Shown: positions 11,561 through 24,949, counted from the first letter of the stretch. The stretch: DNA of 64,000 nucleotides from Raphanus sativus (GCF_000801105.2 NC_079518.1:13524106-13588105); one strand, 5' to 3'. A program made the numbers and translations. Notes: generated by a model from the sequence alone, not told the origin.

Positions 11561-12493
11561 AAGCATGTGTAAAACATTAAATAAAATCATCATCAAAAAC
11601 ATGTGCATGCTATAACAGGCGACCATAGTAGCAGTCTTAGTGAACAGCACACACAACATGTATATATTCAACACACACAACACATGTAAAGAAAACATAT
11701 TATAAAGCAATAACAAAAGGCAAATCACATAACTGGTTAAAAAACGATTCAAGGATCAAGCCACAAAAGGCAGAGTTTCATACAAAATCCATACCAAAAT
11801 CAAAAAACTATAAAGCAATAACAAATGTTCCATACTAATTCTAACAAGTTCCATACTAGTTCCAACAAAATAAAAAAAAAAGTTTAGACTCCAGCTAACT
11901 CAAACTCACAAACTAGTCAATCATCACGTTTTATCTTGGTCCTAAGCTCCATAAACTTAATCTTAACTTCATCTATCTTCAACATCTCCACCCACTCTAT
12001 AAGTTGAAGCAAACAAACAAAGTCGCATTTCAATACAATCAACACTTAACCAATGATATCATGAATCCTTTTTTAAAACAAAATTTTATTTAAACGATTT
12101 ATTTATGGTCCGCAATCGTTAATAAACTTGTTTTTGGTCCATTATCTCTAAGCTAAAATTTATAATTTAAGTTAGTAAAAAATTGCTAAATATTGCTTTC
12201 TCAGCAACATCATCTTAATCATCACTACAATAATTTAGTTTATTTTACCAAAACAGAAGTAATGTATGAATATGTGAAATGCATAAATGCAACTATTTTT
12301 CTAAAGTGCAACTAAATATGAAACAAGTCATTTTCTCTGTGATAGATTGAACTAGTGGTTATATTTTTAATTACTAAAAAGAGACAACTAACAGTAACAA
12401 AAAACAATTGTGGAATTGAAGAACCAATGAATCCATAAGTTCTGGACCAGAACTGTGAAATGTTTGTGCAGTCTTCAAGCTTCAAATTGACAC
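11561..12493. other. AT-rich DNA, no gene seen
   Basis: This is low-complexity, A-rich sequence with scattered stops in all frames. I see no coding or repeat structure that can be named. It may be eroded flank of the two transposase remnants on either side. Confidence 0.35.
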
Positions 12494-12916
12494 ATGTTTC
12501 AGACCTGTGTCGAAACTGCTGGGAGCAAGAAAAAACCTGGTCTTGTTTTGGATGTTGCAACTAGGTGGAATTTAACCTTTCGGATGTTGGATAGAGCTAT
12601 TCCGCATAGAGAAGCATTACGTAATCTTTACAATTACTTTCCATCAGATTTGGAATGGTCTAGAGGAGCACTCGTCAAAGAATTGTTGCCTCCATTTGCT
12701 GAGATGAAAAATCTGGTATCTGGCTCATCATATCCGACTGTAAATTTATACTTTATGCAAGTCTCAGAAATAGAATGCTGGCTCAGAGCGAATGAGACTT
12801 CAGATGATGAGACAATTTTTCAAATGGTGGAAATAATGAAGCTGAAGTTTGACAAATTCTGGGAAGAATACAGTGACATACTTTCTATTGCTGCGGTGTT
12901 AGATCCACTAATTTAA
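12494..12916 (+). pseudogene. hAT transposase fragment (RICESLEEPER-like)
   Basis: This 140-codon open stretch is the middle of a plant hAT-family transposase of the BED zinc finger/RICESLEEPER type. Recognisable words are LVLDVATRWNLTFRMLDRAI, then LPPFAEMKNLVSGSSYPTVNLY, then MKLKFDKFWEEYSDI and SIAAVLDP. In intact members this segment lies between the BED finger and the C-terminal dimerisation domain. Both are absent here, and the frame stops right after the AAVLDP word. It is a fragment of an old hAT element. No ends or target duplications are visible nearby. Confidence 0.75.
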
Positions 12917-14191
12917 TTCGTTGCATCCAAGATCCATTAAAATCTCATTTTTTAATTTTATTAATAGGTGTAAAGCCATTTTATGATTCTAAGCAAGAAA
13001 AAATAAATTATATACATTAAAACTATAATAGTATTGATCATTACAAACCTTGAAATTAAAACGCATAACATAAATACAATGCGTTTACTTAATATGACAA
13101 ATCAAATAGTTTATTTAGTTTTATGTAGTATTATAAAGTATATGAGAAGTTTAAAAAGTATTATAAAAACCTTATGGGTTTTATCTGGTTACCCGGAGTC
13201 GGTGCACAGACTAATGACAGATTTTTGGATTTTATTAGATTTTTAATCAATAGATTTTCATTAAATTCGAATTTTATGAAAACATATGAGCTGGTAGACC
13301 ATCTGACAGAATTATATATAAAGAACATAAGTCAATCCGGATTATATATATCAGCTCGGTTTACCGATTCGACCACGAATCTAGATCGAATATAAAAAGA
13401 GTACATGTATCTTAATTTATTTATAAATCACAAATGTTACCCCCATGTTAAAAAAATTTGAAAGAATATAATAGTTTCTTCTCATTATTTAAATGTAGAT
13501 GCACTATTAGTCGTTAGAATTCGATTTCGTTTCAGGTTTTTAAGTTTTGGTGTTTTGGTTCTAGAGATTTAAAAACTATGTATTTATTTAAAAAGTTTGG
13601 ATTGATGTAAGTTGAGTCATTCGGTTTTTAGTTCGATTCAGTAGAAAAGTTGAGAACCAGCTAAAAATGTGGGTTCAATTTGGTAATTACGAATATATAG
13701 ATAAAATATTAGATAATTTTGAGTTTTCATATTAAATATCAGATAACTTGGATTGTTCAGATAAAAATATTGGATAATCCGAGGAATTTTAAATATTTTG
13801 GATAAAAATATTCGGATAATTATGTTTTTGGCTGATTCGATTGATAAATAGTATTTTAGGATATTTGATTATTTATAAATTAATTATAATTAATATATTT
13901 AAGTATAAAATTTGTATTTAAAAATTCAGATATCTATTTAGTTTTTGACTTGGTTTCGACGGTTCTAGAGATATATGATCTGTTCGTTTATTTATGAAAT
14001 TAGTTTACTTTTGGTTTTATTTTTTTCTGTTTGGTACGGTTGGTTCACGGTTTTAGATAAATGTACATAAACATATATACTATTATATATATATATAAAC
14101 CCGAGTTTTCCAAACGCATACCAAAATCTAGTATTACGTCAAATATGGCCGTAACCAATAACAAATTAAACAAACTATTATTTACATAACT
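12917..14191. other. AT-rich intergenic DNA, no gene seen
   Basis: The stretch has several TTTTGG and GGATAATT words suggestive of a degraded repeat at 13500-14060. Nothing can be assigned to a family, and no conserved coding frame is present. Confidence 0.3.
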
Positions 14192-14209
14192 ATGTACCAT
14201 ATCACGTAA

Positions 14210-14403
14210 TCAGGCCTCATGGTCTGGTGTTAAAGGAACCTCGACTGAGGTACCCTCCATCACGAGTTCGAGCCCCGTCCACAGCGGATTTAACATGGTT
14301 TCTGTTTGGCATCCAGGACCTTCCTCGCCAGTTCTGGTTGGACGTGGTGGGATAGTTAGACTAAGTGAGAGGTCTGGATACCTGGATTATCAAAAAAAGA
14401 AAA
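14210..14403 (+). mobile_element. tRNA-derived SINE with 18-bp target duplication
   Basis: The head carries an A-box-like TGGTCTGGTGTT (from about 14219) and a B-box-like GTTCGAGCCCC (14265-14275). The 3' end is A-rich (CAAAAAAAGAAAA). It is flanked by ATGTACCATATCACGTAA at 14192-14209 and ATGTACCGTATCACGTAA at 14404-14421, an 18-bp duplication with one mismatch. Length (194 bp), RNA polymerase III boxes and A-tail fit a plant SINE. The family name is not claimed. Confidence 0.85.
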
Positions 14404-14421
14404 ATGTACCGTATCACGTAA

Positions 14422-16102
14422 GAAACTGTACAAAGATTAACATATAATTCACATGGTAGCGAAAATGAAGTTTTCATGCATTCTCAATTGTGAACATTAA
14501 TCTTAAGTTGAAGCTTGTGCTATTATGTTGTATATGCACCATTATGTATTACCAAAAAATATTGTCAAATATTATTTCATGCTAAAATTATCTGATAAAA
14601 TAGCTTCTTAAATATAAAAATGTAACTTTTTATTCTTTAATTGCATTTTCATAAAATCCTGCAACTTAAAAATTACTAACAGACTTTTTCAAACCTTTAG
14701 AATATGAATATACTCCTCAAAATGTATTTTCAAATTTTTTTAATTTCTATTTTTTATAAAATGATTTCTTGAATATAAAAAAATTGGATGCAGTTTAGTT
14801 TTCAAATTTGTATTTTAATAGAAGTATTGCAAAGATACATAACAACATTTTAACAATAAAATCAAAAGCACATTATATTCTTCAAATAAATTAATATTAG
14901 ATGTTTAATAAATCTTAAATTTCCTAAATAAACACAAACTTTAGAATAACACAAATTGATGGTATCATATATATGAGGATTTTGTATATATAAAATTTAA
15001 AATATTATAAATAGGTTATAAGGGTCAGACATCTCAAAATATTTTTAGGTAATATAAAATAATTTAATTAAACAGGTTTCTCTATTTTTTTAAATAAATG
15101 TTAGATTGTATTTATTAAAATAAAATCTCATTTGAACTAGATTACTTTAAAGAATATTTTATAAAATCAATTAGTTGTCGCAATTTAAGCTATAAAGTTA
15201 TATTTTACATAGTTATTAAGATAAAACTATACACATTAATAAAAATTATCTCAGTATTATGAATTAAAATACTACACTTTCTCAAAATATGTACAATAAA
15301 AATTTAAAATAATTCATAACAAGATTTTACAGAACTGTTGTAATTTAAAAATTAAACTTAAAAATGAATTAATTTTCAAATCTACTATAGTTATAAAAAT
15401 ATTACAAAGGATAAAATTCAAATCAATTAACAAATATAAACAAACTCAAGGAACAGATATCATTGTTTTGATTAAATTAAAGTTTGTCAAATGTATTCTC
15501 ACGCTTTAAAATTGCGGGTAGTTGAAAAAAAAAATTATGGGTCAAAATCTAGTTTTTCTATTTAAAATTTAACAAAATAATTAGTTTATATTAAAATATA
15601 AATATTTTTTTTGTTTAAGAACTTTTCAAGGGTTGTTTGTAACCCTTGGAGATGCTCTACCTAGTTTTTTTTTTTGACAAAAGAGATGCTCTGACAAGTT
15701 ACGAGACTGTTTCTTCTTCTCCAATAATTGGGTTCTATTCCTATAGGTCTATAACAAATCTAAAATGATAACATCAATAATACGCCAAAGACGAACTTAG
15801 AATTTGGATAAAACACTAATATTTTCTTTTGGCGAACAAACTTATTAAAATTGTGGTGACGTTTTTTGTTTAAATAGCATAAAACCATTTTAATTCAAAA
15901 AAAAATCAATTCATTGTATTGTTTTCTACAAATGTTATTTTCTCCTAATTTTTTTTATCGCACTAGTAACTGGAATGATTGGAAGGTTTAAAATTAATAA
16001 ATGAATATTATTTTCTTAACACTTTCCTTTCTCACTCTGCGTTTCGTCCAGAGTCCAGACCTTTTTGGGGAAAAAATTATCGAACAAAGGAAACTCCAAA
16101 AA
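14422..16102. other. Very AT-rich intergenic DNA, no gene seen
   Basis: This is the downstream side of the minus-strand ERF gene. All frames are closed by frequent stops. The last 100 bases before the ERF stop codon are probably its 3' UTR. A GGAGATGCTCT word near 15645 and another GAGATGCTC near 15685 look like MITE-end fragments. Confidence 0.3.
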
Positions 16103-16876
16103 CTATATAATAAATAAATGATCGTCATCATGTCTCACTTCAACAACCTCACACTTGACCTTCATCAATCCCGTATCTGTTTCTTGACCCACAACGTTAG
16201 CAGAAGCCACCGTTCTTCTCCTCTTCAAAGCTCCGTTTTCAGAAGAAGAAGAAGAACCTCTCTTTGACTTAACCCGAACCGGGTCGGGCTCTCCCGAGTT
16301 AACCCTCAACGGAAAATTCAAAAGAGCGCGGGAACCACGCATCCTGAAAGCAGCTCTGTCGTAAGCAAACGCTGCGTCTTCCGCCGTCTCAAACGTCCCC
16401 AACCAAACCCTAGCTCCATTCTTCGCCGGATCCCTTATCTCCGCCGCGAACTTCCCCCACGGCCTCTGCCTCACTCCTCTGTAATGCTTCCCCTTCTCCG
16501 TAGCCGCCTTAACCGGACTCGTCTTCTTCTTCGCCGGGACATAATCCACCTTCTCAACTTTAACCACCGGACAAGAGCTTCGTTCTTCGTCGGAGGAGGA
16601 AGACGACGGTTCCCATCCGCCGTGAAACGCGTCGTTGAGGATGCCGTAGACTAACATGTCCTCCGAGTCGTTTTCTTTCAGCGGCAAGTCTCCCCAGCTC
16701 TCAGTGAAACAAGGGTACAACTTGCTGAAGCTAGGGTTTCTTGCGTACACCGGTTTAACGGCTGTACCGGATTGGATCACCGAACTCGCCGTCGACTCAC
16801 TGAGCCACGAATCCGATTCTCCTAGTAAGTGTCGTCTTATCGACTCAAGCAAAATGTAGTCGGATTCTGCCGCCAT
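16103..16876 (-). CDS. ERF1A: Ethylene response factor, group IXa AP2/ERF protein (ERF1A-like)
   Basis: This intronless gene encodes 257 residues. The start at [20 protein letters not shown] is preferred over an in-frame ATG 27 codons upstream, because the former matches the family N terminus and the upstream codons are Lys/Ile-rich UTR-like. A conserved acidic motif lies at about residues 57-85 ([20 protein letters not shown], then [12 protein letters not shown]). The AP2/ERF DNA-binding domain spans about 131-189 ([40 protein letters not shown]) and has the Ala and Asp positions that define ERF-type GCC-box binding. A basic KRRR cluster follows. ERF1A activates defence and ethylene/jasmonate genes through the GCC box (AGCCGCC). 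The acidic segment fits ERF1A (At4g17500) better than ERF2 as I remember them. Confidence 0.92.
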   Translation of the reverse strand: MAAESDYILLESIRRHLLGESDSWLSESTASSVIQSGTAVKPVYARNPSFSKLYPCFTESWGDLPLKENDSEDMLVYGILNDAFHGGWEPSSSSSDEERSSCPVVKVEKVDYVPAKKKTSPVKAATEKGKHYRGVRQRPWGKFAAEIRDPAKNGARVWLGTFETAEDAAFAYDRAAFRMRGSRALLNFPLRVNSGEPDPVRVKSKRGSSSSSENGALKRRRTVASANVVGQETDTGLMKVKCEVVEVRHDDDHLFII

Positions 16877-17220
16877 TATTATTATTATTATTTTTGAAAA
16901 TGTTTTTCTTGATTTTGTTTTTTTTTTTAGTTCTGTAGGAAATATTGAAAATTGCAATGGGAATGAAGGTAAAGAGGTTTTGTTATATTTATATAGAGTA
17001 GACTGAGATAATGGTTCATGAACCTGAAAAGGTTTGAATTGACAAAGACATTTACTATTCTTGTAAATATTAAATTTAGTGTATAGTGGGGTGATAAAAA
17101 GTTGAAAATATGAGAGTGGTGGATTTTTCTCATTGCTATGAAGGTTCGTGAATTAAAACACGTGCGGATTATCCACGTAAAGACACAGGTGAAGTAGCCG
17201 TCAAGGAATGTTGTCACGCA
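16877..17220 (-). promoter_or_regulatory. Promoter region of the ERF1A-like gene
   Basis: On the minus strand a TATA-like CTATATAAATATAAC lies at about 16982-16997, roughly 110 bases before the start codon. A perfect G-box CACGTG is at 17159-17164 and a CACGTAA word follows at about 17173. The 5' UTR contains an (AAT)-type repeat just before the ATG. The G-box suggests control by bZIP or bHLH factors, which is an inference. Confidence 0.5.
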
Positions 17221-17358
17221 ATCTTATGGAGGAAAGCAATATTGTGATTGGTCTCTCCCTCGTGTCTCCCAACTTGTCTTCGTCTTTTCTCGTACTGATT
17301 TTGGCTCTTTTACAACTTGAACCGCCGGTTCACTGAATCGCACATCTATGCCAATTAA

Positions 17359-17967
17359 GGGTCCGATTGTTGTTTTAACTGTAGAGACTTTAGAGGCTTT
17401 AAATTAGTTGTAAAGCCAAATTTATTCCAATCAAACTTTAAACTTTCTAAAGTTTTACAAGCCTTCCTAAAAAATCTCAAAGCCAAAATAACTAATTTTG
17501 CGCTTTTTTTAAGGCTAGATAATTACGTTATTACTAACTACGAGAATGTTACAAACGATTTTGTAGCCGACAATTTTACATGTCCTATATGATCCACGCC
17601 TGACTACATCACCTGAGTAATTTCCTATCGGATCCAAGCCTGACAATACTCCTTGCGCCATGTTGTAGAATCTTTTGTAAGCTTTCTCTCCACTAATTCG
17701 CATAATTTTGCCTTCATTGAAACTCGAAACTCAGACCTCCTGGTGTAGAAACATTAGTGAACCCTTAGTCAAACCACTAGACCAATGGAACTTCCACAGC
17801 TAACTAACTTTGCTCTTCAATGTTATTTATTTTTCCAAAGCCACAATTTCAGGCTTTTAAATATTTTTAAAGCCAATTCTGATTTTCAAAATTAAAAGTT
17901 TCAACAGCCAAACTAAAATTAAAAGCCCTAACAATAACAGTCTTTAAAGTCATAAACAATCGGACCC
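17359..17967. mobile_element. Tourist/PIF-Harbinger MITE, TAA target site
   Basis: The ends are inverted copies of GGGTCCGATTGTT (left) and AACAATCGGACCC (right, one base different). They are flanked by TAA at 17356-17358 and 17968-17970, the 3-bp target duplication of the PIF/Harbinger superfamily. Subterminal words (CTTTAAAG, AAGTTTTAC, AGCC) are also repeated in inverted form. About half of its length is a later SINE insertion at 17502-17801, so the original MITE was about 300 bp. Confidence 0.8.
17502..17801 (-). mobile_element. SINE inserted in the Harbinger MITE
   Basis: The minus strand begins AGCTGTGGAAG and carries TGGTCTAGTGGTTTG (A-box-like) and CGAGTTTCAATG (B-box-like remnant). 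It is flanked by AACTAATTTTGC at 17490-17501 and AACTAACTTTGC at 17802-17813, a 12-bp target duplication with one mismatch. The related copy at 38516-38813 shares the head and the internal words AGGCGTGGATC/AGACGTGAATC and ATGGCGCAA/ATGGCACAA. The element is about 300 bp long. Confidence 0.75.
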
Positions 17968-17976
17968 TAAGGCTTT

Positions 17977-20035
17977 AAATGGTAAAAACGGTTCAAGCAG
18001 TGCAGATCAAGCGGTTCAAGAGATCAAGTATAAGAAATGCAGATCAAGCATATCAAATAATTTATTATAGTTATTAACAAATAGAGTTAAAAATGCAGAT
18101 CAAATATTTAAATATAAAAATGACATCAAAATATCAAAACACATCATATATAAACAATACATAAACAAAAGTAAAAAAATTTAATGATGTATTTTGATTT
18201 ACCCATAAATATATGTAAAATTAATAATAACTACATTCATAATTATATATATATATATACAATTTTTTTAGAAAAAAATAGTGTCAATATTTAGTTGATT
18301 AATACAAAATCATAATAATTTTCAAAATATAATTATTTTTAATAATTCTTATAGTATATTGTTTTCTTAAATAAAAATGCTCATATATATTTATATACAT
18401 TTAATTTTAGGTTTATTTTACACTAATAATATAAATATTTTTAGATGTTTTGAAATTATTAATAAATACTCTTTTTCATACTATGTATGTATTAAAATAT
18501 TACACATTTTCTATTTTTAGTAAATAGTTAAATATGTATATGTACTTTACACATTTTCTATTTACATGCATGTATTATACTTAAACCAATAAAATATTCA
18601 AAGAGAAAAAGTTCTTACTTAAATCTGCTATATTTCAAAATCATTTTTAAATATTATATAAATATACTAAATTTTAGTACAATAAACGAAGCATATAACA
18701 CAACATTTTTTGTTGGAGTATAGAAATAATAAGTATTTATATTCATAGATAATAATTTAATATTTTCAGAAAATTTATTTTAGAAAGAATATATATTGGT
18801 TAAAAAGAAAAATGGAATAACTGAACAACATTAGAGGTGGATTAAACTGCATGCTGGAGTTCTTGTGCTTCTTTATTTTGTAACTTCAAAAATATGAATG
18901 AGTAAAAATATGAGAGAAAATATATGCAGGACATATGCTATTGTACTGCCTCCCCATTCATACACTTAGGTTATGAATGGGAGTGGCATGACAAAGGCAG
19001 ATCATATGTATTGGAGGAGAACTTTTTTAAATCTCCTTTCCCAATTTTTATGTTCTAAAGTTTATTTTGAGGAAATCTGCATGTAGTCCAATTTTTTTTG
19101 TTTTTCTTTCCGAAAAAGTCAGATTTCCTACATACAGTTTTGTCCACTATAAATTTGGTGATAATTCACCAATTTTTTTCTATATACCAATAAATGATTT
19201 TATTACAATTTAATAACATATTATGTATTTTATATAAATAACATTTTCATTTTATTTTACTTACAACTTTTACAAAACAAAAAATCATCATTGTTTACTT
19301 ATCTTTCTTTTTAATTTTTTGTTTTACAAATTTAACATTTATCTAAATTATTTATATGATGTGTGTGTGTTTTTAATTATGTAAATGTATAATATTTTGT
19401 ATATTAATGGAAGATATACATATTTTTAATTACTAATATTTTCATATTTTAATTTTAAAAATACAGTAACGTAAATTTAGCGTATTTATTGTTATTTATG
19501 TATTTTATTCATATATGATATATTTATTTTAATTTTATTATTTATATATATACTCTGTTTTAAATTACTTTTCTCATTATGTGCTGTAATCAGACATTAA
19601 AATCATGACTTGGTTCGAATTAAAATCTAGTTTTTTTAATTCAAGTTAAAAATTGTAGATTTTTAAAAATCATAAAAAAAATTCATATCTTTCTAATATC
19701 TCTCCAAATAAATTAGTTTTCGCCATATTTATATCATTTTAATTTTTTATTTATTTTCATTTTAAATTCTAACAAAGATATAAAATCATATCAACATAAT
19801 TTTATATTTATATAGTTACTTAATTTAAAATTAATTTAAAATTAATTTAAAATTAAATTAAAATTTAAACCCTGATTGGATCGGCTCGACCAGTAACCCA
19901 TTTCTAATGACTTTAATAAGTTGTTTGAACTGCATGATCTACCTTTCTTTCATATGATCTGCTTGTTATGCACTTGATCCGCTTGATATGCATAATATGC
20001 TTGATCTATTCCACTTGAACTGCTTTTCCCCATTT
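17977..20035. mobile_element. Inverted-repeat element with GCAGATCAAG-type ends, copy 1
   Basis: The left end reads AAATGGTAAAAACGG then TTCAAGCAGTGCAGATCAAG. The right end is its approximate inverse (GATCTATTCCACTTGAACTG, then CTTTTCCCCATTT). Several GATC-centred words (CTTGATCCGCTTGAT, TGATCTGCTTG) line the right end. The interior is AT-rich without coding sequence, apart from a second inner pair of CCCATTCATA/TATGAATGGG words at about 18953-18980. No target duplication was found, so the boundaries are approximate. The left end lies only 9 bases beyond the Harbinger MITE. Confidence 0.5.
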
Positions 20036-21589
20036 GAAACCTTAGACTGAGAACGGGAGATAGATAATTTGGTGGATGAAACACACTTGTGTAGCATTTA
20101 TCATTTTCTCCATTCATAAATTTTTTGAAATGGATTGTAAAAAGTGGAAGAACCACAAGTGGTCTAATTTATTTGTCATTTTCTAAAAAAAATAGGAAAA
20201 CCACTTAATTTCAAAACACTTGACAGAAATAGTATTTCATCCACTTTTATTTGCAAAACAGTTTTTCACATGTAATTTTTTTTTCATATTTTTATGATAA
20301 AACATTTTGTAACATATGTAAACATAATATTATAATTTTTAATCTTGTAAATCTTATTTCATTTAAAACAACATTTAATTTTGTATTGATACCATATTTA
20401 TCATGTGTATATCTAATTTAAAATCATATTTTTGTAAAAATATGTTATTTTTACATATAATGTTTGAAAGCTTGTCTAATAAAATCCAAACCGAAAAAAC
20501 TCAATATTCTGGGCCTCCCTTTTTCTCACTTTGGGCTTTCAAATTATTTCTTAATGGCCTTTTTAATATGTTTACTTGATAAAGTCACTTGGCTGACTAT
20601 GCTTAAGTCATTTAACATTTTCTCTTCTCATGTTTTCATATAGAAAATCTTTTAGCAAAAAAAAAAACCCAATATTCATGTCACATATATGGTTTTATAT
20701 CTTGATAATATTCATATAAAATTGCGGCGATCATCTGAAAATGTGGTTTATAATATTTTTACTCATATATGAGAAGTGATTTTTCTTTAATTTTACTTAT
20801 GTGTCATTGTCACCATTCATTTTTCATTAAAATTGACATATCTTAGAGAAAATAATGATATACTTTATATTATGGCATATCAAATTACATTTATGAAACT
20901 TTACATTTTTGGTAAGATGTTTAAATATAACATGTAAATATATCACTATAATTTATTAATCTAATAACATTATGATAAATATATTATTAAAAAAAGAAAT
21001 AATTTAGAATTGAAAATAAAATTATGTAAATATTTATTTTCTACATTAATTGTATATATATATATATATATATATTTAGTAAGTGTTCAAATTATACTTT
21101 AATTCATTGATTTGGTATGAAAAAGCTTCAAATTACTAAATTAGTAAACTTATTCATATATGATCACTATAAAATATGTTTTTGAATGACTATTAGTCGA
21201 TTTATTAAGTTGGTTAATAAGTTATTTTATATCACTTCAACGGAAATATAATTTATATTTTATTGAGTTAATTAATAAATTAACAAAAATAAAACTAAAC
21301 TTATACATTCAAATATATATACATACATAATCGTAAATATGATATAAAATTATAGTTTAAATTTCACGAAATATGGAAAAAGAATGATAAGTCAAGGAAA
21401 TATATCTATGAAAATTTATTTACATTTATATTGAAAACACAAAAACAAAATTTAAAACATTAAATTTTGAATTTTTAAATTTTAATAAATAAGATTTTTT
21501 GAAAATTTTATTAACACTTGTTGCAGAAACCTACTAGTATATACTCATTATTTGAGTCTTGTTTTCAGCCGTTTGGAGAAGCTCATGAC
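20036..21589. other. AT-rich intergenic DNA with a TA microsatellite
   Basis: No gene is supported. A (TA)n run of about 11 units lies at roughly 21052-21075. The rest is AT-rich with no named structure. Confidence 0.4.
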
Positions 21590-22282
21590 TAGGCCTGGGA
21601 ACGGATCGGATATCCGAATTTTTGAAAGTATTTGTGATTTGCTTCGAAAGTTACGGATATCTAATTTTCTGATTTGATTTGCTTTGGAAAAATACGGATA
21701 TTCGAAAAAATAGATATCCGGAAAATAAATAGATATTTGTGGATATTTCCGAATACTTACGGATATCTCATTTGTTTTGATTAATATAAATGATCTTAAA
21801 ATTTGACACAATTTTTTTTGTAAAATATTTTTTTTGCATGATATAAAAGATAAGAATTAAAAGAAGTAGTGAATCTACATATTTTTGTAAATTCTTAAAC
21901 TTAATTAAAAATTATAATAACACAAAACTTAAGAAAAAATTATAATTGTCATAAATATTTTTTCTTTCTTTTATATAATACTTTTATATAAGTAATAATA
22001 TGAATAGAATCTGTCAAATCATATGTTAGAATAATAATTATATAATATTATACTTTTAAAACTTTAAATATAATTAAAATATACATGTATTTATATATTG
22101 ACGGATCAGATCGGATATTCGCTTCCCAAAATTTTAATATTTGTTATTTGCTTCGATTTTAACGGATATTGAATTTTAATATTTTCTTTGCTTCGAAAGC
22201 TTACCGATATCTGGAATTTTCGGATCGAATAGCAACAAATAATGAATCGAATCAAATTTAATGAATAAAATACCCAACCCTG
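21590..22282. mobile_element. Non-autonomous hAT-like element
   Basis: The left end TAGGCCTGGGAACGG and the right end CCCAACCCTG are short imperfect inverted repeats of the type seen in hAT elements. They are flanked by CTCATGAC (21582-21589) and CTCGTGAC (22283-22290), an 8-bp target duplication with one mismatch. The interior is rich in GGATATCCG and CGGATAT words in both orientations and has no transposase. Length is 693 bp. Confidence 0.65.
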
Positions 22283-24664
22283 CTCGTGACACGTCAGTTT
22301 CTAAATTAACCAAATTCGGTCGTGGGAGACTTTTGACCGTGCCTTGGCACGTGCGTTCTTTTCTTAAAATTATTCCAAAAAGAGAATTTAGTTCAACAAG
22401 TACACATCACCAAAGAACTTATTAGCAACAAGCAGGGACTGATCCAAGATGAGTTTTGATATGCGGCACAAATCTATTTTCTTATAACTCAAAGATTAAT
22501 ATAGATGTAGTTGATTAAACTTAGCACTAGTTAACTAATGGAAAAAAATAAAACTAAGGTGTGCACATCATGTCACACCCCTTCATGTCTTGGGTATGCC
22601 CCTGGCAACAAGACGACAATTTTCCGGAATAAACGAATTGTGTCTATAGCTACAAAAACTATTGAGAGGGTTATTTCCTCCAAATTTAAAACTTGTCCCT
22701 TTCGTGTTGATAGAGTAATAAAAAATAATCATGTTTTTCTTACACCGATTCTAATAAAACACCAAAACAGATTTGATATAATTTCTTCTCCAATAGAATA
22801 CTAAAAATGATACTATCTACTAAATTTTATGTGGAGTGAATAGTATTACACCGAAACTAAATATTTATTTAAATATTTTATTATGTTTCACTGAATAGTA
22901 TAATTTAGTTATTATTATTACTAATCAGTTCAAATTTGTCTCAATTATAATTCGGTCAAATTTGTAACTAAATATAAATTATAATTTATATTTTAAACTA
23001 TATTTACATAATTAAAATATATTTATTTTATTTAAAGTAAGAAATCACTAACTTATTATTATCATCTTTTATGCTATAAGAAATAAAATATCATAATTTT
23101 TATATTTTGTTTTATTTTGAAATAAGAAATCACTAAATGATTATTATCATTTATTTTATTTTTAATTATTATTTTATTTTAAACTATTGATTATGTTTCT
23201 AAGTTATATTTAATATTATTTAATTTACCAAAATTTAAAGTAGATTTTTATTTTATAATATAGTTAAGCTTGTATTACTAACTAATACAAATTTTATTAA
23301 AATAAATATATTTTTTGTTATGTGCTTTTCATAATTAATGTTTCTTAATTTAATATAGTATTTTTTATAAAGTAAATACATGTATAATATTGTTAAAATA
23401 AAAATATAAATATAAATAAATTTTATAAACATATAATTACGAAAATTTAATAAATATAACATCAAAGTGTGATAAAAATTATTTATCAATTTTAAAAAAT
23501 AAAAATATAAAAATTATCAAAACAGAAAACATTAAACAATATATAATATTATTTCTGGTGTAATATTTGATGTCATTGTTGAAGATGACAAAAAAAATTG
23601 ACACTAAAACAATAAATTTGGTGAAATTTCAATACCTAATTTGGTGTTATGCTCGGAGATGCTCTTAACGAAGAATAATTTGAGCTCTTAAATTCCCTAT
23701 GTATATATTTAAAATCATAATCCGTAATGAAAACATATAGTTGTAAATTAACGAAACATGATATTAAAAAGGTCTAGTGGCTTTTGTTAGTTTTGACAAT
23801 TTATTTGTTGCAGCTTGTTTGTACTTCATATAAAAGGGATAAATGTATAACTGCACATGTTCAGTCATAATTTTGAAAAGTAAGATGCATGCACATACCC
23901 TTTTCAAACAAATTTTTCAATACAAAATATTATTTAGATAATTTAACTCATAAAAATTCGCGAATATTAATAGGATGCACACGAAATCACGAATAGTGAT
24001 AAAGATAATACAGGATTGGAAAATGGCAACTATTTCTCCTCCACTTGAAGGAAAATATATACGAATGATCAAAGTTTTTGTTTCTCGTAAGTTTTATTCT
24101 TCAATCTTCCTCCATAAAACATAAATTTCAATTTTGTGTACATTTTTATGGATTTATGTTAATAAAGTCGTAAAACTTTAAAACGTAATCAGAGTATTCA
24201 AATTTACTGAAACTATGACTCATAGTTATATGAACATATTTTTTAAAAGAAAGGGCTTTCAAAGTTATATGAACAATTTTAGTGAAGGAAAATGGTATTT
24301 TTATAACTAAATATGATTGGTTCTTAATTTGTGGAATTTGAAATATATATATATAATATAGGTAAAGAGAGAGTAGTGTTATTCTTTTCTTTTTTGGATT
24401 AATCCTTAGAGTGAACCTACATATTCAACAACCAATATTAATTCCATTTCTGAATAAGTGTCACTTTAATATTTTTCACATATTTAAGAAAATGATTGGA
24501 AATATATGTAAATTATTATTAATTACATCTCTTTGATCAATAGTATTTTAGATAAATAAAATTATTTTATAAAATCAATGCAGTTTGCAATTAATTTTCA
24601 GCTGAAAATAAATATATTTTGCATTGAAATTGTAAAGTGACATTTTTCTGTAACAAGAAAAATA
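22283..24664. other. AT-rich intergenic DNA with a possible MITE
   Basis: TTCTCCAATAGAAT near 22787 and GGAGATGCTCTTA near 23657 could be the eroded inverted ends of a MITE spanning about 22785-23670. This remains tentative. No protein-coding gene is recognised. Confidence 0.3.
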
Positions 24665-24903
24665 CTCCCTCCGTTTCGAATTATATGTCGTTTTGGAGCA
24701 AAATTTTCGTTTCAAAATAAGTGTCGTTTTATGATTTCAATGCAAAATTTATTGACTTTTTAATTTAATCTATTTTTCTATTAGTTGAAATCTAATTAGG
24801 TGTATTGGTAATGATGTTTTTATCTAGTAAATATACAAAATTAAATGTTTTATTAATCTGTGTGCCGAAGTCTAGAACGACAAATAAATTGAAACGGAGA
24901 GAG
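24665..24903. mobile_element. Stowaway-type MITE (Tc1/mariner)
   Basis: The left terminus CTCCCTCCGTTTCGAA and the right terminus TTGAAACGGAGAGAG are inverted copies of the classic Stowaway consensus. TA dinucleotides flank both ends (24663-24664 and 24904-24905). Repeated TGTCGTTTT words follow the left end. Length 239 bp is typical. Confidence 0.9.
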
Positions 24904-24949
24904 TATGTTAGAATGACACTTATTATGAAACAGAATGAGTAATATTTAT

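Noticed and set aside
8881..16102. A copy of the ubiquitin hydrolase gene (UCH3) expected between the RGG and ERF genes by Arabidopsis order
   Set aside because: No frame with UCH motifs was seen. It appears to be absent from this copy of the block, but that rests on remembered gene order.
22538..22804. 88-codon plus-strand open frame
   Set aside because: There is no homology I recognise, no splice or promoter context, and it lies in AT-rich repeat-derived DNA.
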